Assembly: GCF_003635165.1 (NCBI RefSeq)
Contig: NZ_ML058602.1
Location: 124,001 to 188,000, forward strand
DNA: 64,000 bases
Direction: 5' to 3'
Origin: Burkholderia sp. Nafp2/4-1b
GTDB lineage: Bacteria; Pseudomonadota; Gammaproteobacteria; Burkholderiales; Burkholderiaceae
Shown here piece after piece: positions 56,393-64,000 of the stretch. The notes under the pieces are model-generated. The model was given only the letters and a program-made list of their open reading frames with translations. It ran no database searches and was not told the origin of the DNA. Both the position numbers and the translations under genes were made by a program. The first letter of the stretch is position 1, and each line of letters opens with the position of its first letter.

Positions 56393-57805
56393 TCAGCGCG
56401 ACGCCTCCACGAGTGCCCGCGCGAGCGCGTTGTGACGCTCGATCACGGGTGGCAGGTCGAGCGTCGCGAGCCGCCCTTCCCGCACCACCACCTTCCCGTT
56501 CACCACCGTGTACGCCGTCTGCGACGGCGCGCAGAACACGAGCGCCGCGACCGGATCGTGCAGCGCGCCCGCGAACAGCGGCTGGCGCAGGTCGAACGCA
56601 GCAAAGTCCGCGGCCATGCCCGGCTTCAGCGCACCGATGTCGTCACGGTTCAGCACCTTTGCGCCGCCCAGCGTGGCGATTTCGAGCGCCTCGCGCGCGG
56701 TCATCGCGTCGGGCCCGAAGCCGACCCGCTGCAGCAGCAGCGCCTGCCGCACTTCCGCGACCATCTGCGCGCCGTCGTTCGACGCGGAACCGTCGACGCC
56801 GAGCCCGACCGGCACGCCGGCGAGACGCATCTTCTGCACCGGCGCAATGCCCGACGCGAGCCGCATGTTCGAGCACGGACAGTGCGCGACGCCGGTGCCG
56901 GTGCGCGCGAACAGGCCGATGCCCGCATCGTCGAGCTGCACGCAGTGCGCGTGCCACACGTCGTGGCCGACCCAGCCGAGGTCTTCCGCGTATTCGGCTG
57001 GCGTCATCCCGAACTTCTCGCGGCTGTACGCGATGTCGTTGACATTCTCCGCCAGGTGCGTGTGCAGTGACACGCCGTATTCGCGCGCCAGCACGGCCGC
57101 GTCGCGCATCAGCCCGCGGCTCACCGAGAACGGCGAGCACGGCGCGACGACCACGCGCAGCATCGCGTAGCGGCCTTCGTCGTGATAGGTCTCGATCAGG
57201 CGCTGCGCGTCGCGCAGGATGTCGGGCTCGCGCTCGACGACCGAATCGGGCGGCAGCCCGCCGTCGCGCTGACCGACGCTCATCGCGCCGCGGCTCGCGT
57301 GAAAGCGCATGCCGATCCGCCGCGCGGCGCCGATGCTGTCGTCGAGCCGGCTGCCGTTCGGGTAGATGTACAGATGATCGCTCGACGTCGTGCAGCCCGA
57401 CTGCAGCAACTCGGCCATCGCGGTGAGCGTCGACACCTCGATCATTTCGGGCGTCAGGTGCGCCCAGATCCGGTACAGGTTCGTGAGCCAGCCGAACAGC
57501 TCGGCGTTCTGCGCGGCCGGCACCGCGCGCGTGAGGCTCTGGTACATGTGGTGGTGCGTGTTCACGAGCCCCGGGATCACGAGGTGGCCGCGCAGGTCGA
57601 GCACTTCGTCCGCGGTCTCGGGCAGCTCGGCGCTCGGGCCGACTGCGACGATCCGGTTGTCTTCGATGTAGAGCCCCGCGTCGCGCAGTTCGCGGCGCGT
57701 GTCGTCCATGGTCACGAGCACGTCGGCGTGCCTGACCAGCAGGGTTTTCGGGCGGGATGAGGATGGGTTGGGCGTGCGTGCGCCGCCGTGCTGCTCGAGG
57801 TTCAT
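56393..57805 (-). CDS. 8-oxoguanine deaminase (amidohydrolase family)
   Basis: The 470-residue amidohydrolase resembles enzymes annotated as 8-oxoguanine deaminase or hydroxydechloroatrazine ethylaminohydrolase. Metal-binding residues are seen in PGLVNTHHHMYQSLTRAV, VSLHTHLAENVNDIAYS, VWHAHCVQLDDAGI and LGVDGSASNDGAQM (Asp). A Cys in the CSNMRLASGIAP loop and the TTSDHLYIYPNG segment are typical of this subgroup. It would deaminate 8-oxoguanine to urate, supplying the urate oxidase encoded next to it. The substrate is inferred from subgroup and neighbourhood; atrazine-type activity is improbable here. Confidence 0.85.
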   Translation of the reverse strand: MNLEQHGGARTPNPSSSRPKTLLVRHADVLVTMDDTRRELRDAGLYIEDNRIVAVGPSAELPETADEVLDLRGHLVIPGLVNTHHHMYQSLTRAVPAAQNAELFGWLTNLYRIWAHLTPEMIEVSTLTAMAELLQSGCTTSSDHLYIYPNGSRLDDSIGAARRIGMRFHASRGAMSVGQRDGGLPPDSVVEREPDILRDAQRLIETYHDEGRYAMLRVVVAPCSPFSVSRGLMRDAAVLAREYGVSLHTHLAENVNDIAYSREKFGMTPAEYAEDLGWVGHDVWHAHCVQLDDAGIGLFARTGTGVAHCPCSNMRLASGIAPVQKMRLAGVPVGLGVDGSASNDGAQMVAEVRQALLLQRVGFGPDAMTAREALEIATLGGAKVLNRDDIGALKPGMAADFAAFDLRQPLFAGALHDPVAALVFCAPSQTAYTVVNGKVVVREGRLATLDLPPVIERHNALARALVEASR

Positions 57806-58316
57806 GCGTTCTCCGCGTCGTTCCGCCTCCGGGAGCCGCTCCCGGAAGCCATCACAAAGCCGTTCGAACGCTGCTTCGCGGCACGCCCCGGTGCCTGCGT
57901 CCGTTCGAACGCGCTGGCCCGGTTACCCGGCGTGATTGCCGTCTTCGGGGTACGCGCGGGCTCGCTGCCCGACGCGCACGGCGGCAGCATCGCCCAAGCG
58001 CGCGCGGCGCACAATGCGCGATCCCGAATACCGCGCTTCACGGATTCGATATGGTACGCCGCGCGGGGGGCCGCCGCGGCGCCGCAGCCGCCGGCCGCGA
58101 GCCGCTCCGGCGGGCCGTCGACAGCGGTTCATGCGCGGCGCATTATCTTTGATATCGCGCCCGTATTTGCGCGGGGAACCTTTTTACAATGCCTGCACGG
58201 CGCTCGCATCAATGTCGCCGACGGGTATGTAGCCACGTGACGTGGAGCCTCGATCCGCCGCACAGTCATGGATCGAGTCGCCGCCGAACCTCGCATTCAC
58301 ACAAGGACAACTGCGA
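57806..58316. other. Divergent intergenic region deaminase / hiuH
   Basis: The 511 bp have no credible gene and should hold the control region of both purine transcripts. TACAAT at 58185-58190 is a possible -10 for hiuH (no good -35), implying a leader of about 120 nt. A 13-bp palindrome lies at 58233-58245. Confidence 0.5.
58233..58245. promoter_or_regulatory. CCACGTGACGTGG palindrome in front of hiuH
   Basis: CCACG-TGA-CGTGG is a perfect 5+3+5 inverted repeat 72 bp before the hiuH start and downstream of the TACAAT box. It could be an operator for a dimeric regulator or a small RNA hairpin. The regulator is not known. Confidence 0.4.
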
Positions 58317-58670
58317 ATGGGAAAGCTCACTACCCACGTACTCGATACGGCACACGGTCGCCCCGGCGCTGCCATCAAGGTGGACCTCTACGCGCTGGAC
58401 GGCGAATCGCGCCGCGCGATCAAGACCGTTCTGACCAATAGCGACGGCCGCTGCGACGAACCGCTGCTCGAAGGCGCGGCACTCGCCGCCGGCGAATACG
58501 AACTCGTGTTCCATGCCGGCGACTACTTCGCATCGCTCGGCGTGAAGGTGCCGGAACCGCGCTTCGTCGACCGCGTCGTACTGCGCTTCGGCATCGCCGA
58601 CACCGCATCGCACTACCACGTGCCGCTGCTCGTGTCGCCGTGGTCGTACAGCACCTATCGCGGCAGCTGA
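58317..58670 (+). CDS. hiuH: 5-hydroxyisourate hydrolase (transthyretin-related)
   Basis: ATG at 58317 (MGKLTTHVLDTAHGRPGAAI) gives 117 residues. The catalytic His of THVLD, the Arg of HGRPG, HYHVPLLVSPWSYS and the C-terminal YRGS tetrapeptide are the hallmark of this family. It hydrolyses 5-hydroxyisourate to OHCU, the second step after urate oxidation. puuD starts 52 bp downstream, so the two are co-transcribed, coupling production and removal of the unstable intermediate. No signal peptide, so it is cytoplasmic. Confidence 0.96.
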   Translation: MGKLTTHVLDTAHGRPGAAIKVDLYALDGESRRAIKTVLTNSDGRCDEPLLEGAALAAGEYELVFHAGDYFASLGVKVPEPRFVDRVVLRFGIADTASHYHVPLLVSPWSYSTYRGS

Positions 58671-58722
58671 CATCGAATCAGCGCCCGCATCAAAGACAAC
58701 GATCTGAGTCTGGAGGAGTTTC

Positions 58723-59916
58723 ATGGAAGGCTTCATCACCGACTGGCTGAACCTCGCGCTGCGATGGCTGCACGTCATCGTCGCCATTGCGTGGATCGGC
58801 GAGTCCTTCTATTTCGTCGCACTCGACAACAGCCTGAAACCGCCCACCGACGCGAACCAGCGCAAGCGCGGCGTGTTCGGCGAACTGTGGCACGTGCACG
58901 GCGGCGGCTTCTACAACATGCAGAAGTACACGGTCGCCCCGCCGGAAATGCCGGATGACCTGCACTGGTCCAAGTGGCCGTCGTACACCACATGGTTGTC
59001 GGGCTTCTCGCTGTTCTTCGTGCTGTACCTGCTTGCACCGAACACGTACCTGATCGACAAGAGCGTGCTCGACATGGGCCCGGTGGTCGCCGTCGCATCC
59101 GCACTCGGCTTCCTCGCGGCCGGCTGGATCGTCTACGACTCGCTGTGCCGCATCCTCGGCACCAACGATCGCGTGCTCGGCATCTGCGTCGGCATCTACG
59201 TCGTCGTCGCCGCGTACCTCGCATGCCATATCTTCGCGGGCCGTGCGGCGTACCTGATCGTCGGCGCGATGCTCGCGACGATCATGTCGGCGAACGTGTT
59301 CTTCGTGATCATCCCCGGCCAGCGCAAGATGGTCGACAAGATGCTCAAGGGCGAAGAACCGAACCCGATCTACGGCAAGCGAGGCAAGCAACGCTCGGTG
59401 CACAACACGTACTTCACTCTGCCGGTCGTGTTCGCGATGCTGTCGAACCACTATGCGATGACGTACACGAACAAGTTCAACTGGGTCGTGCTCGTGCTGA
59501 TCATGCTGGCCGGCGCGCTGATCCGTCAGTTCTTCGTGATGCGTCACCGCGGCAAGCAGCTGTGGTATCTGCCGATCGGCGGCGTCGCGCTGCTGTCGGG
59601 CGCGCTGGTGTGGACGATGCCGAAGCCGGTCGCACCGGAAGCGCAAGCGGCGAACGCCCCGAAGATCGTCATCAACGACATCATGCCGGTCCTGCAGCAG
59701 CGCTGCGTCGCATGTCACTCGGCCAAGCCGACGCTGATGGGCAGCGCGCCCGCCGGCGTGATGTTCGACACGCCGGACGAAGTGTCGAAGAACGCGCAGC
59801 GGATCTACGAACAGGCCGTGCGCCTGAAGGCGATGCCGATCGGCAACGTCACGCACATGACCGACGACGAGCGCGTGAAGCTCGCCGCCTGGTTCGAAGG
59901 TGGCGCGGCGAAGTAA
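58723..59916 (+). CDS. puuD: Membrane-bound urate oxidase with C-terminal cytochrome c domain (PuuD)
   Basis: The 397-residue protein has an N-terminal membrane part with about eight spans (for example LRWLHVIVAIAWIGESFYFV, GFSLFFVLYLLAPNTYLIDK, AMLATIMSANVFFVIIPG and VVLVLIMLAGALIRQFFVM) and a C-terminal periplasmic haem domain with RCVACHSAKPT (C328, C331, H332) and a possible Met ligand in NVTHM. PuuD proteins oxidise urate to 5-hydroxyisourate and pass electrons to a cytochrome, not to oxygen directly. It is the second gene of the hiuH-puuD unit and has a ribosome site GGAGGAG. Confidence 0.95.
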   Translation: MEGFITDWLNLALRWLHVIVAIAWIGESFYFVALDNSLKPPTDANQRKRGVFGELWHVHGGGFYNMQKYTVAPPEMPDDLHWSKWPSYTTWLSGFSLFFVLYLLAPNTYLIDKSVLDMGPVVAVASALGFLAAGWIVYDSLCRILGTNDRVLGICVGIYVVVAAYLACHIFAGRAAYLIVGAMLATIMSANVFFVIIPGQRKMVDKMLKGEEPNPIYGKRGKQRSVHNTYFTLPVVFAMLSNHYAMTYTNKFNWVVLVLIMLAGALIRQFFVMRHRGKQLWYLPIGGVALLSGALVWTMPKPVAPEAQAANAPKIVINDIMPVLQQRCVACHSAKPTLMGSAPAGVMFDTPDEVSKNAQRIYEQAVRLKAMPIGNVTHMTDDERVKLAAWFEGGAAK

Positions 59917-59963
59917 GCCGCGATGCGCCGGCCATCGGTTGCCGGCGTAATCCTCTCCGTTCG

Positions 59964-59995
59964 CGGGCCCGGGTCAAACCGGGCCCGTTTTTTTT
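59964..59995 (+). terminator. Terminator of hiuH-puuD
   Basis: The stem CGGGCCCGG/CCGGGCCCG with loop GTCAAA is followed by eight T residues, 48 bp after the puuD stop. Very strong. Confidence 0.9.
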
Positions 59996-60018
59996 GCGTG
60001 CGCGGAATGTGCCGTCCG

Positions 60019-60429
60019 TTAGCCTCGCCGTGCACCGCGCTGCAGCGCGACGAGCGCATCGAGCGCGCGCGGGCCGTCGTCGAACGGCACGAAGATGTGA
60101 TCGTGATACGCGGCGGCCATCACGTTGCAACTGATGCCGGCCGCGCCGAGGGCGTTCGCGAACGCGGCCGTCAGGCCGACCGCCGCGAGATCCGAATGCA
60201 CGGTCAGCGTGATCCACGCGGCGCGAAACAGCACGGGCCAGCCGCGCCGCGCAGCCGTCGCTTCGTCGACCACGACCGTCATCCCCTCCGTCTCGCGGAA
60301 CGTCGCGATCGTTTCGGATAACGATATGTCCGCATCATCCGGCAGCGCGACGAACGCGAATACGCCGCGATGCAGCTCGGGCTGCATCGTGCGCAGCAGA
60401 GTCGTGAGGTCGCTTTCAGGTTGGCTCAT
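60019..60429 (-). CDS. ACT domain protein of unknown ligand
   Basis: The 136-residue protein is a double-ACT type single-domain protein (LRTMQPELHRGVFAFVALPD and VGLTAAFANALGAAGISCNV with AAYHDHIFVPFDDGPRALDA). Similar proteins occur as free-standing ACT domains that bind amino acids, but I know no function for them. It lies between puuD (convergent) and the allA operon (co-directional), in the middle of the purine cluster. That position suggests ligand sensing or allosteric control of the pathway, which is speculation. Confidence 0.82.
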   Translation of the reverse strand: MSQPESDLTTLLRTMQPELHRGVFAFVALPDDADISLSETIATFRETEGMTVVVDEATAARRGWPVLFRAAWITLTVHSDLAAVGLTAAFANALGAAGISCNVMAAAYHDHIFVPFDDGPRALDALVALQRGARRG

Positions 60430-60751
60430 CGAGAGGAACGCGTCCGGAACCGGACGTCGAGCTGTGGCGATGCGGGCACGATACCATGCGGCCGATGCCC
60501 ACCCCCATTCATGTCGTCACGCACGCGCTGGCGCGCCTTGGTCCGCGAAAACAATTGCCGCGCCGCGTGTCACGGCCTGCGACATGATCACGAAACAGCG
60601 GCAACCGACCGGCCGCCGATAACCGACGCCAGCGTGCATACGAACAGGCATCGCTCGTTGCGTCGCGTCGCGACGCTCACGCGCGGCGCATAAAAAAACC
60701 CGCGCGAATCGCGCGGGTTTCTTCGACGTAGCGGTACGACTGAAATCCGGC
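60430..60751. other. Intergenic region between the ACT gene and allA
   Basis: The 322 bp hold the allA terminator (60696-60720) and otherwise no credible gene or clear promoter. The start region of the ACT gene transcript must lie here. Confidence 0.45.
60696..60720 (-). terminator. Terminator of the puuE-uraD-alc-allA run
   Basis: AAACCCGCGCG/CGCGCGGGTTT with a 3-nt loop lies 32 bp after the allA stop on the minus strand and is followed by TTTT. Confidence 0.85.
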
Positions 60752-61264
60752 TCAGGCCGTCACTGCATCCAGCGCATCCTCGGTGAGCCACAGCGACTCC
60801 TGCAGATCCTGCTCGTTCAGGTTCAGGCCGTCGCCGCCGCGATCGACGACGATGAAGTCGCTGACGCCGCCCAGCGCGATCAGCGGGTGATGCCACACGC
60901 CCTTCGCGTAGTTGACGCCTTGCCAACCGCTCGTCACGAACGCGCGGATCTTCGCCGGATCGAGCTCGCCCGCCGGTGCGACGACGACGAGATACGGCTG
61001 GTCGTTCAGCGGCACGAACGCCTGACTGCCGAGCGGATGGCGCTCCAGCATCCTCACTTCGAACGGCAGCGTGCGCGGCTGGCCGCGGAACAGGTTGACG
61101 AGCGTGCGACCGTCCTCATCGGTCACGTCGACTTTCGCGAGATCGTGAAAGCGGATCGTCGTGCCGAGGTTGATCGGAATCTGCTTCGCGCCTTCGGTTT
61201 CGATCACGTCGCCAAACGGCGCGAAGGCTTCCTTGGTCAGCGGTTCGATGGCAAGCGTCTTCAT
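60752..61264 (-). CDS. allA: Ureidoglycolate lyase
   Basis: ATG at 61264 ([20 protein letters not shown]) gives 170 residues, the standard AllA size; the open frame above it belongs to alc in another phase. Signatures [32 protein letters not shown] and [16 protein letters not shown] with metal/substrate His residues are intact. It cleaves ureidoglycolate to glyoxylate and urea, the last step of the pathway. Its ATG overlaps the alc stop (ATGA), so the two are translationally coupled. Confidence 0.95.
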   Translation of the reverse strand: MKTLAIEPLTKEAFAPFGDVIETEGAKQIPINLGTTIRFHDLAKVDVTDEDGRTLVNLFRGQPRTLPFEVRMLERHPLGSQAFVPLNDQPYLVVVAPAGELDPAKIRAFVTSGWQGVNYAKGVWHHPLIALGGVSDFIVVDRGGDGLNLNEQDLQESLWLTEDALDAVTA

Positions 61265-62274
61265 TTGTCGAGCGTTCCCCACAGACGCAGGCGCGACACG
61301 CCGCCGTCCGGAATGATGTTCAGGCGCACGTGGGTCACCGGGCCCAGCGACGCGATTTCCTGTTCGAAGTAATGCTGCTTGTCCATCTGCAGCTTCTGTT
61401 CGCCGAGCAGCCCCGGCCAGAACATCGACTGCGTGATCAGCGAGCTGTCGGTCCCGCCGGACACGTACGCGGCCTGGATCGAGCAGCGGTCCGGGTAGTT
61501 GCCCTTGAAGAACGCGGTGTCGACTTCGATCTTGCGGATCACACCCGGCTGCGCGAGCGCGATGATCGCCCAGTCGTTGCCCGGTTCGCGGCGGCGGCGG
61601 GTTTCCCAGCCGTCGCCCATGTTCACGCCGCGGCCCGGCAGCAGCAGGTTCGACGCGACGCCGAAGTGCTGGTTGTTCGCGGCCACCACGTAGCCGCCGT
61701 TTTCCATCGCCGCGAGGTCGAACTGCTCGGTCGCGCTCGCGCCGGCCCAGTCGAGCTGCGGCTGGCCGTACACGCGCAGGCGCGCGATGCCGCCGTCCGG
61801 ATAGATGTTCACGCGCAGGTGCGTGAACGCCCGCGCGTCGGTCGCTCCGACGTAGTGATGGCTGTTGCCTTGCAGCGTCGTCGACGGGACGATCTCGACC
61901 CACTCCGTCGCGTGCGTCGGCGCGCCGTCGGCCACGAACGCAGCCTCGATCGATGCAGCCGGCGGGAAGTTGCCGGTGAAGTGGCTCGTGTCGATGTCGA
62001 AGCCCTTGATCACGCCCGGCCGCGCGAGCTTGACGATGCACCAGTCATAGCCGGTCGTGCGCTTGCGGCGCGTCTCCCAGCCGTCCATCCACTTGCCGTG
62101 GTCGTCGTACTTGCCGGGGATGAATACCGCGGGCTCGGGGTTCAGCATCCGGTCCTTCGGCGCGAAGAAGTCGTCGCTGGCCTCGAGCGCCTGCGCACCG
62201 AGACGCGGGTCGGCGAGGTTCACGTAGCGCCGCGTGAAATCGGGCGCGTTCGGATCGAGAAGCGGAACAGCCAT
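61261..62274 (-). CDS. alc: Allantoicase
   Basis: The 337-residue protein has the two-repeat allantoicase (discoidin-like) architecture: [20 protein letters not shown] near residue 60 and [20 protein letters not shown] near 225 are equivalent motifs of the tandem domains. HPDG-like ends [17 protein letters not shown] and [17 protein letters not shown] also repeat. It splits allantoate into ureidoglycolate and urea. It lies 75 bp after uraD and overlaps allA by 4 bp. This identifies the urea-releasing branch, not the allantoate amidohydrolase branch. Confidence 0.96.
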   Translation of the reverse strand: MAVPLLDPNAPDFTRRYVNLADPRLGAQALEASDDFFAPKDRMLNPEPAVFIPGKYDDHGKWMDGWETRRKRTTGYDWCIVKLARPGVIKGFDIDTSHFTGNFPPAASIEAAFVADGAPTHATEWVEIVPSTTLQGNSHHYVGATDARAFTHLRVNIYPDGGIARLRVYGQPQLDWAGASATEQFDLAAMENGGYVVAANNQHFGVASNLLLPGRGVNMGDGWETRRRREPGNDWAIIALAQPGVIRKIEVDTAFFKGNYPDRCSIQAAYVSGGTDSSLITQSMFWPGLLGEQKLQMDKQHYFEQEIASLGPVTHVRLNIIPDGGVSRLRLWGTLDK

Positions 62275-62349
62275 GATGTTTCCTTGTTTCAGTGAGGCGA
62301 TCAGGCCGCTGCGACGCAGCAGGCCATATTGCGGTGTCAGGCGGTGGTG

Positions 62350-62871
62350 TCAGGCGTCGATCAGGTCGTCGAGGCGAAAGCGCGCAATCCGGTAGATCTG
62401 GTCGAGGCTCGCACGCAGCTCCTCGTCGCGCGAATGATTCACGCGCGACTCGAAGTTCGCGATGATGCCGTGGCGGTCATAGCCGCGCACCGCGAGGATG
62501 AACGGGAAGCCGAATTTCTCGCGATAGGTGCGGTTCAGCGTCAGCAGCTTGTCGAACTCTTCCTGCGTGCACTGGTCGAGGCCCGCGCCGCTCTGCTCGC
62601 GGGTCGACTCGGCCGTCAGCTCGCCGCGCACGGCGGCCTTGCCGGCCAGCTCCGGGTGAGCGTTGATCAGCGCGAGCTGGCGCGCTTCGCCGCCGGTTTC
62701 CACCGCATCCGACATCGTCTCGTGCAGCACGTCGATGCTCGCGAACGGCCGCTTCCCCGCGGCGACCTCGGCCACCCACGGCGAATGTTCGAAGATGCCC
62801 GACAGCGCTGCGACGAATGCGCTCGGCGCCATCGTGTTCAGTTGCTCCAACGTGTAACGCATCGCCTTCAT
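62350..62871 (-). CDS. uraD: 2-oxo-4-hydroxy-4-carboxy-5-ureidoimidazoline (OHCU) decarboxylase
   Basis: The 173-residue helical protein shows FEHSPWVAEVAAGKRPFAS with the catalytic His, INAHPELAGKAA and EFDKLLTLNRTYREKFGFPF, hallmarks of UraD. It converts OHCU into S-allantoin, making the stereospecific product. The start may be ATG 62871 (MKAMRYTLEQ) or 62862. Its ATG overlaps the stop of puuE (ATGA), so translation is coupled. The His-Pro-Glu-Leu motif and length are normal. Confidence 0.94.
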   Translation of the reverse strand: MKAMRYTLEQLNTMAPSAFVAALSGIFEHSPWVAEVAAGKRPFASIDVLHETMSDAVETGGEARQLALINAHPELAGKAAVRGELTAESTREQSGAGLDQCTQEEFDKLLTLNRTYREKFGFPFILAVRGYDRHGIIANFESRVNHSRDEELRASLDQIYRIARFRLDDLIDA

Positions 62872-63821
62872 GCCTTTCCTTCGTTTCGATGATTGGGCTG
62901 ATACGGATGATGTTCACGCCAATGACGCGCGATATCGACACGGCGCGTCACCCATACGCGATCGTGCTTCTCGATGTGATCGAGGAAACGCTGCAGCCCG
63001 CGGAAACGTCCCGGGCGCCCCAGCAGCCGGCAGTGCATGCCGATCGACAGCATCTTCGGCGCTTCGTCGCCCTCCGCGTACAGCACATCGAATGCGTCCC
63101 GCAGGTAGTCGAAGAAGTGGTCGCCGGTGTTGAAGCCTTGCGGCGTCGCGAAGCGCATGTCGTTCGTGTCGAGCGTGTACGGCACGATCAGTTGCGGCGA
63201 CGTGCCGCCGCCCGACACTTCGACGTCCATCCAGAACGGCAGGTCGTCGCCGTAGTTGTCGGAGTCGTACAGGAAGCCGCCGTATTCCGCGACGAGACGG
63301 TGCGTGTTCGGGCTGTCGCGGCCGGTGTACCAGCCGAGCGGACGCTCGCCCGTCACGCGCTCGATCGCTTCCATCCCGAGGCGCATGTGTTCGGCTTCGA
63401 GCTCCGGCGTCATGCTCTGGTAGTGGATCCAGCGCCAGCCGTGGCACGCGATTTCATGGCCGAGCTCGACGAATGCACGCGCAAGCTCCGGATGGCGCTC
63501 GATCGCCATGCCGACGCCGAAGACCGTCAACGGCAGCCCGCGCTTCTCGAATTCGCGCAGGATGCGCCACACGCCGGCCCGCGAACCGTATTCGTAGATC
63601 GACTCCATGCTCATGTGGCGGTCCGGATACGCGGCCGCGCCGACGATTTCGGACAGGAACTGCTCGGAGCCCGGATCGCCGTGCAGCACGCAGTTCTCGC
63701 CGCCCTCCTCGTAGTTCAGCACGAATTGCACGGCGACGCGGGCGCGCCCGGGCCAGTTCGCCTGCACGGGGTGGCGGCCGTAGCCGATCAGGTCGCGAGG
63801 ATAGTTGGGATCGAGTGACAT
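62868..63821 (-). CDS. puuE: Cofactor-independent allantoinase (polysaccharide deacetylase family)
   Basis: ATG at 63821 (MSLDPNYPRDLIGYGRHPVQ) gives 317 residues; the frame is open to 63938 but that part is less credible. NodB-fold features are VQFVLNYEEGGENCVLHGD, the conserved WRILREFEKRGLPLTVFGVG, EIACHGWRWIHYQSM and LGWYTGRDSPNTHRLV. PuuE-type allantoinases hydrolyse allantoin to allantoate without a metal. It is the first gene of puuE-uraD-alc-allA and overlaps uraD by 4 bp. This complements the urate oxidase branch. Confidence 0.94.
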   Translation of the reverse strand: MSLDPNYPRDLIGYGRHPVQANWPGRARVAVQFVLNYEEGGENCVLHGDPGSEQFLSEIVGAAAYPDRHMSMESIYEYGSRAGVWRILREFEKRGLPLTVFGVGMAIERHPELARAFVELGHEIACHGWRWIHYQSMTPELEAEHMRLGMEAIERVTGERPLGWYTGRDSPNTHRLVAEYGGFLYDSDNYGDDLPFWMDVEVSGGGTSPQLIVPYTLDTNDMRFATPQGFNTGDHFFDYLRDAFDVLYAEGDEAPKMLSIGMHCRLLGRPGRFRGLQRFLDHIEKHDRVWVTRRVDIARHWREHHPYQPNHRNEGKA

Positions 63822-64000
63822 GGGTTCGAAGTGCGGCGCAAGCTCGCTGGAATAATGGGTTCGCATCGACCCGCGCGGGTGCCGAGGCCGGCCGCAGAGG
63901 CCGATGCGATGACGGCCCAGTGTAGCGAAAAGGTTCATACGCGCCCATACAGCGGCGCAGATAGTGCATGTCAGACGGAGTGTATGTGCGGTTGCGGCAA
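63822..64000. other. Upstream region of puuE at window end
   Basis: 179 bp with the probable promoter region of the puuE operon; no clear -35/-10 pair or gene is recognisable and the window ends here. Confidence 0.35.

Noticed and set aside
56393..57805. Hydroxyatrazine degradation gene (atzB-like), sign of a xenobiotic plasmid
   Set aside because: The neighbours are purine catabolic genes and there are no transposase genes; 8-oxoguanine deaminase is the simpler reading.
60370..60926. Open frames between the ACT gene and allA on both strands
   Set aside because: No ribosome site, biased composition and overlap with the allA terminator.

Overview
The window looks like ordinary chromosomal DNA of a high-GC betaproteobacterium, most likely Burkholderia and probably the B. 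cepacia complex, chromosome 1. This rests on gene order and protein sequences I recognise (tig-clpP-clpX-lon-tRNA-ppiD, ompR-envZ, ahpC-ahpD, ispD-ispF/mfd, mrcA) and on the G/C-ending codon use. No database search was possible. Coding density is high and the layout is core-genome: I see no insertion sequence, prophage, CRISPR array, toxin-antitoxin or defence locus.

Layout. 1-2617: fatty-acid activation and beta-oxidation (minus strand). 2782-6583: plus-strand run selO, msrB, yciB, bolA, and a periplasmic parvulin. 6795-11401: purL with a GNAT gene translationally coupled behind it. 11731-16365: a DadA-like oxidoreductase, NAD(P)HX repair (nnr) and pgi. 16439-17822: the ybbA ATPase and tesA esterase, head to head with overlapping start codons. 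17896-26719: a proteostasis block on the minus strand (tig, clpP, clpX, lon, ppiD), interrupted by tRNA-Val/tRNA-Asp and a 65-bp duplication of the tRNA-Asp 3' end. 27122-35637: glycerate kinase, a MarR regulator, panE, small membrane and secreted proteins, tRNA-Leu, a divergent squalene/phytoene-synthase-like protein, and a DUF1501/DUF1800 pair. 35896-39374: ompR-envZ, then ahpC-ahpD. 39494-46694: ispF, ispD, mfd, argE and a threonine/serine dehydratase-like enzyme. 46828-53748: a DUF3574 lipoprotein, mrcA (PBP1a), a PspA-family gene with a TPR membrane protein, mscL and an unknown protein. 53826-56216: a beta-hydroxyacid dehydrogenase, dodecin and a LysR regulator. 56393-63821: a purine-degradation cluster.

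How genes work together. The purine cluster gives an almost complete route: 8-oxoguanine deaminase, membrane urate oxidase with its own cytochrome c (puuD), HIU hydrolase (hiuH), OHCU decarboxylase (uraD), cofactor-independent allantoinase (puuE), allantoicase (alc) and ureidoglycolate lyase (allA). The product glyoxylate could feed the glycerate kinase found elsewhere in the window. AhpC carries a C-terminal CPC pair like the mycobacterial AhpC and sits next to AhpD, so AhpD probably recycles it instead of AhpF. SelO and MsrB form a compact oxidative-stress pair.

Most unusual signals. (1) The 65-bp direct repeat of the tRNA-Asp 3' end and terminator, flanking a 118-bp segment with two perfect hairpins. 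(2) A squalene-synthase-fold protein with altered aspartate motifs. (3) A TGTAAC-N4-TGTAAC site in front of ompR. (4) The CATG overlap of divergent ybbA and tesA. (5) No hupB between lon and ppiD. I did not find a convincing undescribed multi-gene system.
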